NCBI RefSeq assembly: GCF_002834235.1
Contig: NZ_NNBY01000032.1
Coordinates: 87,657-151,656, forward strand
From: Ruminococcus bromii
GTDB lineage: Bacteria; Bacillota; Clostridia; Oscillospirales; Acutalibacteraceae
Length of the DNA stretch: 64,000 nt
Direction of reading: 5' to 3'
In this document: in pieces, positions 34,532 through 43,616 of the stretch
Layout: each line of letters begins with the position of its first letter
Numbering within the stretch: position 1 is the first letter of the stretch
Position numbers and translations under genes: made by a program
Notes under the pieces: generated by a model
Seen by the model: only the letters and a program-made list of their open reading frames with translations
Told to the model about the DNA's origin: nothing
The model's database searches: none

Positions 34532-35701
34532 GTGAAAAAAGTTATTACAAATATTTATGAATATTTCAGACAGTGTGACGCAGTGTTGTGGCTGTTGGCC
34601 TTGACCGCTGTTGCGTACAGTTTTCTTTTGATTGCGAGTATGCAACGATCGGGCGAATACAGTTATCTAAGAACTCAGATTATCGCTGTGTCTGTCGGTC
34701 TTGCGGCATCGGTGTTTATATCAATTGCCGATTACAGATTCCTTATACGAAAATGGTACATTGCCGCAATAGTGGGAATTGTTCTTGCCGGACTTGTGTT
34801 TGTGTTCGGAGTTCAGGTTAGCGGAACAGATGATACGGCATGGATTAATCTTCCGGGCGGATTTTCAATTCAGCCGTCTGAGTTTATAAAAATCTGTTTT
34901 ATCATAACTTTTTCAAAGCATTTGTCGTGGCTGAGAGAAAAGAAAATGATTGAAAAGTTTTCGGGAGTACTTTTCCTTGCACTTCATGCAATGATACCAA
35001 TGGCAATTATTCATATTCAGGGTGATGACGGTACAGTTCTTATATTTGCGCTTATGTTTTTGGTTATGACATTTGCGGCAGGTGTTCAACTGAGATATTT
35101 TGTCATTTTTGGAGGATTGCTTGTGTGTGCAATTCCGATTATATGGAATGTGTTTATGAATGAAGAACATCGTAACAGGGTTCTTGCTTTGTTTGACCTT
35201 GACGGGAATGCACTGACAAATTACGGTTGGCAACAGTATCAGGGTAAGGTTTCAATTGCAAGCGGTGAAGCTTTCGGAAGCGGACTTTTTAACGGTCAGC
35301 GTGTTGAACATTCAATCGTCCCCGAACAGGAAAACGATTTTATCTTTACCGTTGCAGGAGAGGAACTCGGATTTGTCGGATGCATGGCGCTTTTGCTGAT
35401 TTTGTTTTTTATTATATTAAAAGTGATTTTGAATGCAAAAAATTCAAGTGAATTTGAAGGCAAGTATATCTGCTACGGTGTGTTTTCAATGATAGCGTCG
35501 CAAACAATTGTAAATATAGGAATGGTGCTTGGATTTCTTCCCGTAGTCGGAATAACCCTTCCCTTGTTCAGTTCGGGAGGTACTTCGGCTTTGAGTACGC
35601 TCATTAGTCTTGGTCTTGTACAGAGTGTGAGATATCACAATACTGACGATATGAACAAAGCTTTTGTAAGGCGAGGCAGTTCAAATCGAATCAGAATGTA
35701 A
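34532..35701 (+). CDS. rodA: SEDS-family peptidoglycan polymerase (RodA/FtsW/SpoVE)
   Basis: A 389-residue SEDS glycosyltransferase with about ten membrane segments. Family motifs are GGFSIQPSEFIK, the GSGLFNGQ region with the preceding WQQYQGKVSIASGEA, and FSSGGTSALSTLISLGLV near the C-terminus. It polymerises lipid II together with a class B PBP. RodA is slightly favoured over FtsW/SpoVE by the QGDDGTVLIF segment, but the three are hard to separate by eye. GTG 34532 is nine bases after AAAGG. Monocistronic with a terminator at 35719. Confidence 0.85.
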   Translation: MKKVITNIYEYFRQCDAVLWLLALTAVAYSFLLIASMQRSGEYSYLRTQIIAVSVGLAASVFISIADYRFLIRKWYIAAIVGIVLAGLVFVFGVQVSGTDDTAWINLPGGFSIQPSEFIKICFIITFSKHLSWLREKKMIEKFSGVLFLALHAMIPMAIIHIQGDDGTVLIFALMFLVMTFAAGVQLRYFVIFGGLLVCAIPIIWNVFMNEEHRNRVLALFDLDGNALTNYGWQQYQGKVSIASGEAFGSGLFNGQRVEHSIVPEQENDFIFTVAGEELGFVGCMALLLILFFIILKVILNAKNSSEFEGKYICYGVFSMIASQTIVNIGMVLGFLPVVGITLPLFSSGGTSALSTLISLGLVQSVRYHNTDDMNKAFVRRGSSNRIRM

Positions 35702-35718
35702 TTTAATACAAATAAACT

Positions 35719-35748
35719 AAACCGCAGACATCAAAATGCCTGCGGTTT
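35719..35748 (+). terminator. Bidirectional terminator between rodA and cdaR
   Basis: AAACCGCAG pairs with CTGCGGTTT around a 12-base loop, followed by TTTT on the plus strand and preceded by A residues serving the opposite strand. Confidence 0.8.
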
Positions 35749-35755
35749 TTATGGG

Positions 35756-37015
35756 TCATTTTTCGCTGATTGTTATATTTGCCTTGTAACTTCCGCTTAC
35801 CCAACAGGTGTCAGTACCGCTGAGTTTGAAAGTAACAGGCATCTGAACCGAGCCTACTGTTCCGCTCTGATCCGAGGTGTCAATTACACCTTCAATATCT
35901 GAGCTTTTAAGGCTTTTAAGTTCCTTTTTACTGCCTATTACGGTAACATTCATACTTGTCTGTGTTACATCGGCTTTGTATTTTGAAGAAAGACCGCTTA
36001 CTTTAAATGAATCAACGGTAAAGGTTTTCTTGGACAGACCGCTGAGGTCAAGTACAAGCTTTGCTGAGGTTGAGTTACTGATATTTTTGCAGTCACTCGG
36101 GATGTTTATTCCCTGCGTATCGTACTCATAACGCTCGTTTGAAAGTGTTGCAAAATCGATTGACTCAAGCTTTACGCTGTCAGTTTTGTCAAGCACTTCT
36201 TTTGGACCTGCAAGCAGAATCTTTGAAGGCTCAACCGTAAGCATATCATCGTTTAAATCAAGACCTTTGGGTTTGTTAATAAACTCAGGAATTACATTTA
36301 CCGTCTTTTCGGGGAGAACGGAAATTGTAGCCTCAACATCCGTAAACTCCATTGTAAGAAGCTCGGTGGAGATTTTATTTCCTGTTTTATCATAAAGCAC
36401 AATATTTGCGGTCGTTGAGGTCGGCTCATTTAGTATACTGTCAAGTTCGGCTGATGCCGAAACCTTTGCGATTTTGGCAATCTCTGTTTGAGGTCCTGAG
36501 ATTGTGATATTCTTTGATGCAAGAGAAGTTGACGCATAGTATCCGTCGGCAACCTTGTAAACAACATTTTCCTGAATCGGAAAACTTGTTTCACGCTGAT
36601 AATCAACAATTACATTGACATTTGAAGGCGTAACGGTTGAGATAATCTGAAAGTTGGCACTCGGGTTGGCTTTTACGGCTGAAAGCGAAAGCTGATAAGT
36701 TCCTGCCGAGTCAATTCCGTTTGTAGCACCCGTGACAGTAATATCCTTTGTTCCGATAGAACCGAGAACGGCTCTGCTGCCTGTTACGGTTACCGTGGCA
36801 GTCTGCTCCGCATCACGGAATACCTGCAACCCGTTGTTATCAAGCTGGTCAGGCAATTCAATCTGAATGGGAATATTGCTTATTGTTACGGTTGTATCAT
36901 TTGTTGTACCCATACTCATATAAACCCATGTTATTGTTGAGATTACAAGGGCGAGTATAATCAGAAATTTGTTATTCTGAAACAGTTTGTTGAGAGAGAG
37001 TTTTTTCTTTTTCAT
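35756..37015 (-). CDS. cdaR: CdaA regulator, YbbR-domain protein
   Basis: A 419-residue extracytoplasmic protein anchored by one N-terminal membrane segment (about residues 17-35, FLIILALVISTITWVYMSMG). About four YbbR repeats follow, each with the sequence type VTVTGS...V and a DVTATISGL-like core. It modulates the c-di-AMP synthase CdaA, whose gene overlaps it by four bases. The usual third partner glmM is not in this operon. The length is near that of Bacillus CdaR. Confidence 0.88.
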   Translation of the reverse strand: MKKKKLSLNKLFQNNKFLIILALVISTITWVYMSMGTTNDTTVTISNIPIQIELPDQLDNNGLQVFRDAEQTATVTVTGSRAVLGSIGTKDITVTGATNGIDSAGTYQLSLSAVKANPSANFQIISTVTPSNVNVIVDYQRETSFPIQENVVYKVADGYYASTSLASKNITISGPQTEIAKIAKVSASAELDSILNEPTSTTANIVLYDKTGNKISTELLTMEFTDVEATISVLPEKTVNVIPEFINKPKGLDLNDDMLTVEPSKILLAGPKEVLDKTDSVKLESIDFATLSNERYEYDTQGINIPSDCKNISNSTSAKLVLDLSGLSKKTFTVDSFKVSGLSSKYKADVTQTSMNVTVIGSKKELKSLKSSDIEGVIDTSDQSGTVGSVQMPVTFKLSGTDTCWVSGSYKANITISEK

Positions 37016-37902
37016 TTTTCAGCCTTCTCTCTTTTTGAACTTTTCGGGTTCTTCTGAAAAAACTTTTTGGGCGGTTCATCATCGTCATAGCCACGATCAT
37101 AGATAAGAAACTGTTCAAGCTTTTTGATTAGTTCTTCTCTTGTAAACTCACGGAGCAAAATACCGTTTACCGCAAGAGAAATTACACCTGTTTCTTCACT
37201 TACTATAAGGACAACAGCGTCGCTTTGTTCACTGATACCGAGTCCTGCTCTGTGTCGTGTACCGAGATTGATATCTACATTAGGATTTGATGTGAGCGGT
37301 AAAATACATCCTGCTGCAAAAAGTTTTCCGTCACGGATAATGCTTGCACCGTCATGCAATGGTGCTTTGTTAAAAAATATATTGCCGAACAGAGCTACTG
37401 ATGTTTCGGCATCAATAATTGTGCCTGTAGCGGCTATATCGGAAAGCATGGTTTCTCGTTCAAACACAAGCAAAGCACCTGTTTTTGAACGAGAGAAAAG
37501 AACTGCTGTGTCAGCCGCATCTACGATTGACTTTTCTACAGCCTTTTTCCATTCATCACCTTTGTGGTGCTTAGTAAATATTTTTATATATTTTTTATAG
37601 GTGTTGTTGCGTCCCATCTGTTCAAGAGCCTTTCTGATTTCCGGCTGAAAGATGATAGCAATAACAACAACTGCTGCCTCGAAAAATGTTCGCAACAGGG
37701 ATGAAAGCATAACAAGACCAAACAGAGACGAAAGAAAATAAACTATCAGGAGCATAATTACACCTTTGAGAAGCTGAACTGCTCTTGTTTCCTGAATAAG
37801 TTTGAACAGTCCGAAAATCAACAGTGCAATTGCAAGAATATCGACAATATCTCTTAGCTGTATAGTCTTGATAATGGAAAGAATGCTGTTAAATATTTCC
37901 AA
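37012..37902 (-). CDS. cdaA: Diadenylate cyclase CdaA
   Basis: A 296-residue membrane enzyme making c-di-AMP from two ATP. Three membrane segments lie in residues 15-95. The DisA_N domain has the catalytic DGA in PLHDGASII and RHR in GTRHRAGLG. c-di-AMP controls potassium, osmolytes and cell wall in Firmicutes. The C-terminal tail is Lys-rich. It is the first gene of the cdaA-cdaR operon; ATG 37902 has a GGGGAAAG site upstream. Confidence 0.95.
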   Translation of the reverse strand: MEIFNSILSIIKTIQLRDIVDILAIALLIFGLFKLIQETRAVQLLKGVIMLLIVYFLSSLFGLVMLSSLLRTFFEAAVVVIAIIFQPEIRKALEQMGRNNTYKKYIKIFTKHHKGDEWKKAVEKSIVDAADTAVLFSRSKTGALLVFERETMLSDIAATGTIIDAETSVALFGNIFFNKAPLHDGASIIRDGKLFAAGCILPLTSNPNVDINLGTRHRAGLGISEQSDAVVLIVSEETGVISLAVNGILLREFTREELIKKLEQFLIYDRGYDDDEPPKKFFQKNPKSSKREKAEK

Positions 37903-37977
37903 TCTGCTTTCCCCTTCCTTTATTTTTAAATTCCTTGTTATTATTCTAACATACTTTTGTTATTAATTGCAACCTTT

Positions 37978-39144
37978 TTAAATTGTTTTTTTCTGTTTGT
38001 TGTTCTTAGAAATACGGCTTACGGCATTTGCAAAATATACAACATCATTTTTTGTTGTAAATGTCGATACAACAGCTCTTACGGTTCCTGTATCCTGAGT
38101 GCCGAAGCTTTTGTGTGCAAGGGGCGCACAATGGAGTCCTGCTCTTACGGCAATGTTGTAGCTGTCATTAAGAATTTTTGCAACTGTTTCACTTTCGGTA
38201 TTTTTAATATTAAAGGAAATTACAGGAACGCTGTGACTTTTCTCAGGCATTTTGGTGTATAATATTACATTTTCCGCTTTTTCAAGCCTTTTGTAGAGCA
38301 TTCGTGCAAGACCTAACTCGGAATTATATATTCTGTCTGTTTTTTTGTTCAGGACAAACTTTATTCCTGCATTAAGCCCTGCTATTCCCGGAAGATTCGG
38401 CGTTCCGCTTTCGTACTTATCGGGGAGAATTTCAGGCTGATTGAGGTTTGCGGAATCACTTCCCGTTCCTCCCTGAATAAGACTGTCCGGAGTTGTTTCG
38501 CTGTTTATAATAAGCAAGCCTGTTCCCATTGGTCCGTAAAGCCCTTTGTGACCTGCGGTGCAGAGAAAATCAATACAACTGTCAGAAAGGTTGATGTCTG
38601 CTGTTCCTGCACTTTGTGCGGCATCTACACAAAAAAGGATGCCGTTTAATCTGCAAAGAGCACCTATTCTTTCTATCGGAAGTTTGATGCCGAATACATT
38701 TGAAGCATGGGTACAGATTACAAGTTTTGTGTTAGATTTGAATTGTTTCCTGAAATTCTCGATTGTTTGCTCATCATCATAAGGGACACATTCGGCAACA
38801 GAGTATTCAATCTTATTTTTCTTGAGCGTTTCAAGCGGTCTGACGACAGCATTGTGCTCAAGTGATGAGATTACGGCATGGTCGCCCTGTTTTAATATGC
38901 CTTTAATAACTGTGTTTAAAGCCGTTGTGCAGTTAAGCGTGAATATTATATTTTCGGGATTTTCCGAGCCAAAAAGTTTTGCGGCATTATCTCGGCAGGA
39001 ATACATTATTTCAGATGATTTCACCGACATTTTATGACCGCTTCTTCCCGGATTTGCTCCGTAGTCGGACATAGCTTCGTTAATCGCTTTTCTTACGGAT
39101 AAGGGTTTCGGAAAGGTGGTTGCACCGTTGTCAAAATATATCAT
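37978..39144 (-). CDS. Cysteine desulfurase-family PLP enzyme
   Basis: A 388-residue class V aminotransferase-fold enzyme. The PLP lysine is in CTAGHKGLYGPMG, and the persulfide-forming Cys is in RAGLHCAPLAHK. It starts IYFDNGATTFPKP. It belongs to the desulfurase group that is often paired with a DUF3343 protein, not to the IscS/SufS of Fe-S operons. The partner overlaps it by four bases. It may mobilise sulfur or selenium from cysteine/selenocysteine; the choice is not resolvable here. Confidence 0.9.
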   Translation of the reverse strand: MIYFDNGATTFPKPLSVRKAINEAMSDYGANPGRSGHKMSVKSSEIMYSCRDNAAKLFGSENPENIIFTLNCTTALNTVIKGILKQGDHAVISSLEHNAVVRPLETLKKNKIEYSVAECVPYDDEQTIENFRKQFKSNTKLVICTHASNVFGIKLPIERIGALCRLNGILFCVDAAQSAGTADINLSDSCIDFLCTAGHKGLYGPMGTGLLIINSETTPDSLIQGGTGSDSANLNQPEILPDKYESGTPNLPGIAGLNAGIKFVLNKKTDRIYNSELGLARMLYKRLEKAENVILYTKMPEKSHSVPVISFNIKNTESETVAKILNDSYNIAVRAGLHCAPLAHKSFGTQDTGTVRAVVSTFTTKNDVVYFANAVSRISKNNKQKKTI

Positions 39145-39368
39145 AAGGTATCAACAGCGGCTGTTCCTTTGACAGCAATACCGTTACTCCTGATAATTTC
39201 CAATGCCCTTTCAAAATTTCCCGGGACATAAAGGCTGTATCCGCATGATTTTCGATTGAGGTGTATAGGAGTTCTTACAAGCCCTGATTTAATATTGTTT
39301 TTTAAAAGTAGGTTACGGCTCTTCATGGCAAGAGTTACCGAGCCGAATATTATTAAATTATTTTCCAT
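39141..39368 (-). CDS. DUF3343 putative Se/S carrier protein
   Basis: A 75-residue protein of the DUF3343 family, suspected sulfur or selenium carriers. The conserved Cys is in HLNRKSCGYSLYVPG. ATG 39368 follows GGGTGG at five bases; a GTG three codons upstream overlaps that site. It is translationally coupled to the desulfurase, so it probably accepts the persulfide or selenide from it (inference). Confidence 0.8.
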   Translation of the reverse strand: MENNLIIFGSVTLAMKSRNLLLKNNIKSGLVRTPIHLNRKSCGYSLYVPGNFERALEIIRSNGIAVKGTAAVDTL

Positions 39369-39459
39369 AACTTCCACCCTTTGTTAAATCTTTGTGACAT
39401 TTCAAAACAATATATCACACTACATATTATGAAAGTAGTCAAAGTTTGGACATAAAAGA

Positions 39460-39483
39460 AAGCACGGCTTTTATGCCGTGCTT
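39460..39483 (-). terminator. Terminator after dapB
   Basis: AAGCACGGC pairs with GCCGTGCTT around six bases; T residues follow on the minus strand. Confidence 0.8.
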
Positions 39484-39497
39484 AAAGGTGTTGTTTT

Positions 39498-40262
39498 TCA
39501 GTTCATTTTTTCAGAAAGAAGGTTGCCCATGTTGTACATACCTGCTTTCTGATCTTTAAGAAATACTGCCGCATTAACAGCACCGACAGCGAAAACTTCT
39601 TTTGACTGAGCCTGATGAGAGATTGTTACAACCTCATCGTGACCTGCAAAGATAACTTCGTGTTCGCCTACAATTGTGCCGCCTCTTACGGAATGAATAC
39701 CGATTTCGTTCTTTGAACGCTTTCTGCGGTAGCTGTGTCTGTCATAGACATACTGCGGATCTTCGTCAAGCTGTTCCGAAATTCCGTCTGCAATCATAAG
39801 AGCTGTTCCGCTCGGAGCGTCGAGCTTGAGATTATGATGCTTTTCAACGATTTCAATATCGAACTGGTTTCCGAGAATTTTTGCAGCCTCTTTTGAAAGC
39901 TCAATAAGAAGATTGATGCCGAGTGACATATTACCTGAATAGAAAACAGGAATTGTCTTTGCCGCATCTTCGATTTTTGCAATCTGATCTTTAGAAAAGC
40001 CTGTTGTGCAGATAACACAAGGTACTTTGTTATTAACTGCATACGCAAGCATACCGTCAAGAGCTGCAGGATTTGAAAAATCAATGATTACATCAGGTGT
40101 TTCGGTTGCCTCGTCAAAAGTCTTGAAAACATCAAAATCATAATTACTTTCACCGAATGCGTCAACACCGAACAAAACATTGCAATCCTCACGGCTCTGA
40201 ACAGCCTGTGCCACAAAGCAGCCCATTTTACCGTTACAACCGACTATTGCTGTATTTACCAT
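39498..40262 (-). CDS. dapB: 4-hydroxy-tetrahydrodipicolinate reductase
   Basis: A 254-residue NAD(P)H-dependent reductase of the diaminopimelate/lysine pathway. The nucleotide-binding VGCNGKMG starts at residue 8. FSNPAAL and TTGFS are present, the catalytic EKHHNLKLDAPSGTA (His-His and Lys) is at about residues 148-162, and GGTIVGEHEV is near the end. It is the last gene of asd-dapA-dapB. The product tetrahydrodipicolinate feeds meso-DAP for peptidoglycan and, in spores, dipicolinate. Confidence 0.96.
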   Translation of the reverse strand: MVNTAIVGCNGKMGCFVAQAVQSREDCNVLFGVDAFGESNYDFDVFKTFDEATETPDVIIDFSNPAALDGMLAYAVNNKVPCVICTTGFSKDQIAKIEDAAKTIPVFYSGNMSLGINLLIELSKEAAKILGNQFDIEIVEKHHNLKLDAPSGTALMIADGISEQLDEDPQYVYDRHSYRRKRSKNEIGIHSVRGGTIVGEHEVIFAGHDEVVTISHQAQSKEVFAVGAVNAAVFLKDQKAGMYNMGNLLSEKMN

Positions 40263-40311
40263 TTTTTATTCCCCTTTAAACTTCTTGAATTTTAAACGAA
40301 TCAAAGGTTGA

Positions 40312-41214
40312 TTATTTAACCTTCTTGCTTAAAAGGTCATACTTCTCCATGCAATCCTTGAGGTCATGGTAACCCTGAACGCTCATGGGAACGAGCGGAA
40401 GTCTGCATTCGCCTGCTTCATAGCCGAAGAGGTTCATGGCAGTCTTTACGGGAATCGGGTTAACATCGCTGAAGAGTATATGCATAAGCTCAAGATAGTG
40501 AAAGTTAAGCTTCTGTGCCTCTGCAAAGTCATTGTCAAGACAAAGCTGACAGATGTCATGCATTTCTTTTGGGCAGATGTTTGCAAATACAGAGATAACA
40601 CCGAGAGCACCGAGTGACATGAAAGGAACAGTCTGGTCATCGTTACCTGAGTAGATATCAAGATTGTCACCGCAAAGTGAACGGATGAGAGCAACCTGAG
40701 AGATGTCGCCGCTTGCCTCTTTTGCGGCAACGATGTTAGGATGCTTGCAAAGCTCCTGATAAGTCTTTGGCTTGATGTTACAGCCGGTTCTTGAAGGAAC
40801 ATTGTAAAGAATAATCGGAATATCAACCGAATCTGCAACAACGTTGAAGTGTCTCACAAGACCCTGCTGAGATGTTTTATTGTAGTAAGGAGTTACGCAG
40901 AGAAGTGCGTCAACGCCTGTGCTTGCGGCAGATTTTGAGAGCATAACGGCTGTTGAGGTATCGTTACTGCCTGTACCTGCAATAACAGGAATTCTGCCGT
41001 TTGTCTTTTCTGCAACGAAAGAAATTGTTTCGCAATGCTCTTTTTCCGAAAGAGTTGCAGCCTCACCTGTTGTACCGCATACAATAATTGCATCGGTACC
41101 GTTTTGAACATGAAATTCTACGAGATCGCCGAGAACATCGTAGTTTACGCTTCCGTCAGACTTCATAGGAGTGATAAGTGCAACACCTGAGCCTGTAAAA
41201 ATGTGGTTAGACAT
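40312..41214 (-). CDS. dapA: 4-hydroxy-tetrahydrodipicolinate synthase
   Basis: A 300-residue class I aldolase condensing pyruvate and aspartate semialdehyde. Marks are CGTTGEAATLSEKEH, the VTPYYNKTSQQGL block, the conserved Tyr in LYNVPSRTG, and the Schiff-base lysine in VAAKEASGD. The start at ATG 41214 follows GGAGG. It sits 19 bases after asd. Confidence 0.97.
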   Translation of the reverse strand: MSNHIFTGSGVALITPMKSDGSVNYDVLGDLVEFHVQNGTDAIIVCGTTGEAATLSEKEHCETISFVAEKTNGRIPVIAGTGSNDTSTAVMLSKSAASTGVDALLCVTPYYNKTSQQGLVRHFNVVADSVDIPIILYNVPSRTGCNIKPKTYQELCKHPNIVAAKEASGDISQVALIRSLCGDNLDIYSGNDDQTVPFMSLGALGVISVFANICPKEMHDICQLCLDNDFAEAQKLNFHYLELMHILFSDVNPIPVKTAMNLFGYEAGECRLPLVPMSVQGYHDLKDCMEKYDLLSKKVK

Positions 41215-41233
41215 AATTTACCTCCGTAAGTAA

Positions 41234-42319
41234 TCAGTCCATGTAGCCCTCAGCACAAAGGAGCTCTGCAAGAAGAACTGCACCGCCTGCTGCGCCTCTT
41301 AATGTGTTGTGTGACATACAAACGAACTTGTAATCATATTGAGTATCAGGTCTTAATCTGCCAACCGATACTGCCATACCGTTTTCAAGATTTCTTTCAG
41401 ATTTAATCTGCGGACGGTCGGGTTCTGTGAAGTAGTGGAGAAAATGCTTTGGCGCACTCGGAAGATTGAGCTCCTGTGCTCTGCCACTGTAGTTTGACCA
41501 AATGTCAATAATTTCTTCGACAGTAGGTTTCTTTACGCCGTCCTTAAATGACATAAATACAGCTGCTGTGTGACCGTCTGATACGGGAACACGGATGCAC
41601 TGTGATGTGATTGAAATATCATCGGTTTTAACAATCTTGTCGCCTTCAATCTTACCCCAGATTTTAAGCGGCTCCTGCTCTGACTTCTCTTCCTCACCGC
41701 CGATGTAAGGAATAACATTATCTACCATTTCAGGCCATGTCTTGAATGTTTTGCCTGCGCCTGAAATTGCCTGATATGTGCAAGCGAGAACCTTGTCAAC
41801 GCCGAGTGCTTTTAAAGGATGAATTGCAGGAACATAGCTCTGAAGTGAGCAATTGGACTTAACTGCAACAAAGCCTCTTTTTGTGCCGAGACGCTTTCTC
41901 TGAGCGTCAATAATCTTAATGTGATCGGCGTTAATTTCAGGAATAACCATAGGAACATCATCTGTAAAACGATGAGCACTGTTGTTTGATACGATAGGAC
42001 ACTCTGCCTTTGCATATCTGTCTTCGAGATCACGGATTTCATCCTTCTTCATATTAACTGCGCAGAAACAGAAATCAACCTGTGATGCAACCTCTTCAAC
42101 ATTTTCAGCGTCAACGATAACCATATCCTTGTACTTCTCCGGAAGAGGAGCAGTCATATGCCATCTGCCTTCAACTGTTTCACCATATGTTTTGCCTGCA
42201 CTTCTCTTACTTGCGGCAAGAACAGTAACCTCAAACCACGGGTGATTCTCAAGAAGAAGTGTAAAACGCTGACCTACCATACCGGTAGCGCCGATAATAC
42301 CGACTTTATACTTTTTCAT
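41234..42319 (-). CDS. asd: Aspartate-semialdehyde dehydrogenase
   Basis: A 361-residue enzyme making aspartate semialdehyde from aspartyl phosphate. The N-terminal GATGMVGQRF binds NADPH; the catalytic Cys is in VAVKSNCSLQSY; a later HTAAVFMSF carries the active-site His. Length and sequence fit the archaeal/fungal-like Asd subfamily found in some Firmicutes. It is the first gene of the asd-dapA-dapB operon. ATG 42319 follows GGAGG. Confidence 0.96.
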   Translation of the reverse strand: MKKYKVGIIGATGMVGQRFTLLLENHPWFEVTVLAASKRSAGKTYGETVEGRWHMTAPLPEKYKDMVIVDAENVEEVASQVDFCFCAVNMKKDEIRDLEDRYAKAECPIVSNNSAHRFTDDVPMVIPEINADHIKIIDAQRKRLGTKRGFVAVKSNCSLQSYVPAIHPLKALGVDKVLACTYQAISGAGKTFKTWPEMVDNVIPYIGGEEEKSEQEPLKIWGKIEGDKIVKTDDISITSQCIRVPVSDGHTAAVFMSFKDGVKKPTVEEIIDIWSNYSGRAQELNLPSAPKHFLHYFTEPDRPQIKSERNLENGMAVSVGRLRPDTQYDYKFVCMSHNTLRGAAGGAVLLAELLCAEGYMD

Positions 42320-42573
42320 AATAATTCCTCCGAATTAAACAAATTTTAAAAAAGCGGTTGCCTTATTCAAACAAATATTATATTATATGAAGAGATGTCT
42401 GAAAACACGACTGTTTGTCGATTATGCAAACTGCTCATAATAAGATAATATATCATTTTAAAAGGGTAATGTCAATTATTTTGAGAATTTTACAGGACAA
42501 ATACTTGTGTTTTACAAAGATTTTTGACAGAACAGCTTTTAAAAAGCAATTTTAGTTCTTGAAAGGAAATAAA
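42320..42573. other. Divergent promoter region between asd and queA
   Basis: AT-rich with several TATAAT-like boxes toward asd (for example TTTTCA-17-TATAAT on the minus strand). No lysine riboswitch, T-box or terminator was recognised. Confidence 0.5.
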
Positions 42574-43599
42574 ATGAAAACAAGTGATTTTTATTACGAT
42601 TTGCCTAAAGAGCTTATCGCACAGACTCCGCTTGAACCGAGGGACAGTTCAAGATTGCTTGTGCTTGACAGAGAAAAACAAACTCTGGAGCATAAACATT
42701 TTTATGACATTATTGATTATCTTAACGAGGGTGACCTTCTTGTTGCCAACGATTCAAGAGTTTTGCCTGCAAGAATTTACGGTATCAAAGACGAAACAGG
42801 TGCAAAAGTTGAATTTCTGCTTTTGAAGCAGGTTGCGAACAACCGTTGGGAAACACTTTGCAAGCCGGGTAAAAAAGCAAAAGTCGGCACAAAATTTTCA
42901 TTCGGTAACGGCATTTTGCGTGCAACTGTTGTTGAAGTTAAGGATGACGGCAACAGAATAGTTGATTTTGACTGTGAAGAGAATTTTTTTACTACTCTTG
43001 ACAAAATCGGTCAGATGCCTCTTCCTCCTTATATTACAGCCGAGCTTAAGGATAAGGAACGCTATCAGACGGTTTACAGCCATGAACTCGGTTCTGCGGC
43101 AGCTCCGACGGCAGGACTTCACTTTACAACCGAGCTTATGGACAGAATCAAGGCTAAAGGTGTAAAGATTGCGTATGTTACACTTCATGTGGGACTCGGT
43201 ACATTCAGACCGGTTAAGGTTGACGATGTTACAAAGCATAAAATGCACAGCGAGCATTACGAAGTTCCCGAAGAAACCGCAAAGCTCATAAATGAAACCA
43301 AGAAAAACGGCGGACGGGTTATTGCAGTCGGCACAACATCCTGCAGAACGCTTGAAAGTGTTGCGGCAATGTATGGAGAAATCAAGCCCTGCGAGGGATT
43401 TACGGATATTTTTATTTATCCCGGATTTGAATTTAAGGTGCTTGACGGACTTATTACTAACTTTCATCTTCCCGAAAGTACACTCATTATGCTTGTATCC
43501 GCTTTTGCGGGATATGATTTTATTATGAATGCATACAAAGAAGCTGTAAAGGAAAAGTACAGATTCTTCTCTTTCGGTGACGCTATGTTCATATCATAG
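42574..43599 (+). CDS. queA: S-adenosylmethionine:tRNA ribosyltransferase-isomerase
   Basis: A 341-residue enzyme that transfers and isomerises the ribosyl part of SAM to 7-aminomethyl-7-deazaguanine in tRNA, forming epoxyqueuosine. Family blocks are [25 protein letters not shown], the [14 protein letters not shown] block, [10 protein letters not shown] and [16 protein letters not shown] 42574 follows GAAAGGA; an upstream TTG lies on the ribosome site. It precedes tgt by 17 bases, the normal queuosine pair. Confidence 0.97.
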   Translation: MKTSDFYYDLPKELIAQTPLEPRDSSRLLVLDREKQTLEHKHFYDIIDYLNEGDLLVANDSRVLPARIYGIKDETGAKVEFLLLKQVANNRWETLCKPGKKAKVGTKFSFGNGILRATVVEVKDDGNRIVDFDCEENFFTTLDKIGQMPLPPYITAELKDKERYQTVYSHELGSAAAPTAGLHFTTELMDRIKAKGVKIAYVTLHVGLGTFRPVKVDDVTKHKMHSEHYEVPEETAKLINETKKNGGRVIAVGTTSCRTLESVAAMYGEIKPCEGFTDIFIYPGFEFKVLDGLITNFHLPESTLIMLVSAFAGYDFIMNAYKEAVKEKYRFFSFGDAMFIS

Positions 43600-43616
43600 G
43601 AGGATTTTAAGGATTT

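Noticed and set aside
42320..42573. Lysine riboswitch or T-box upstream of asd
   Set aside because: No conserved core, no terminator/antiterminator pair.
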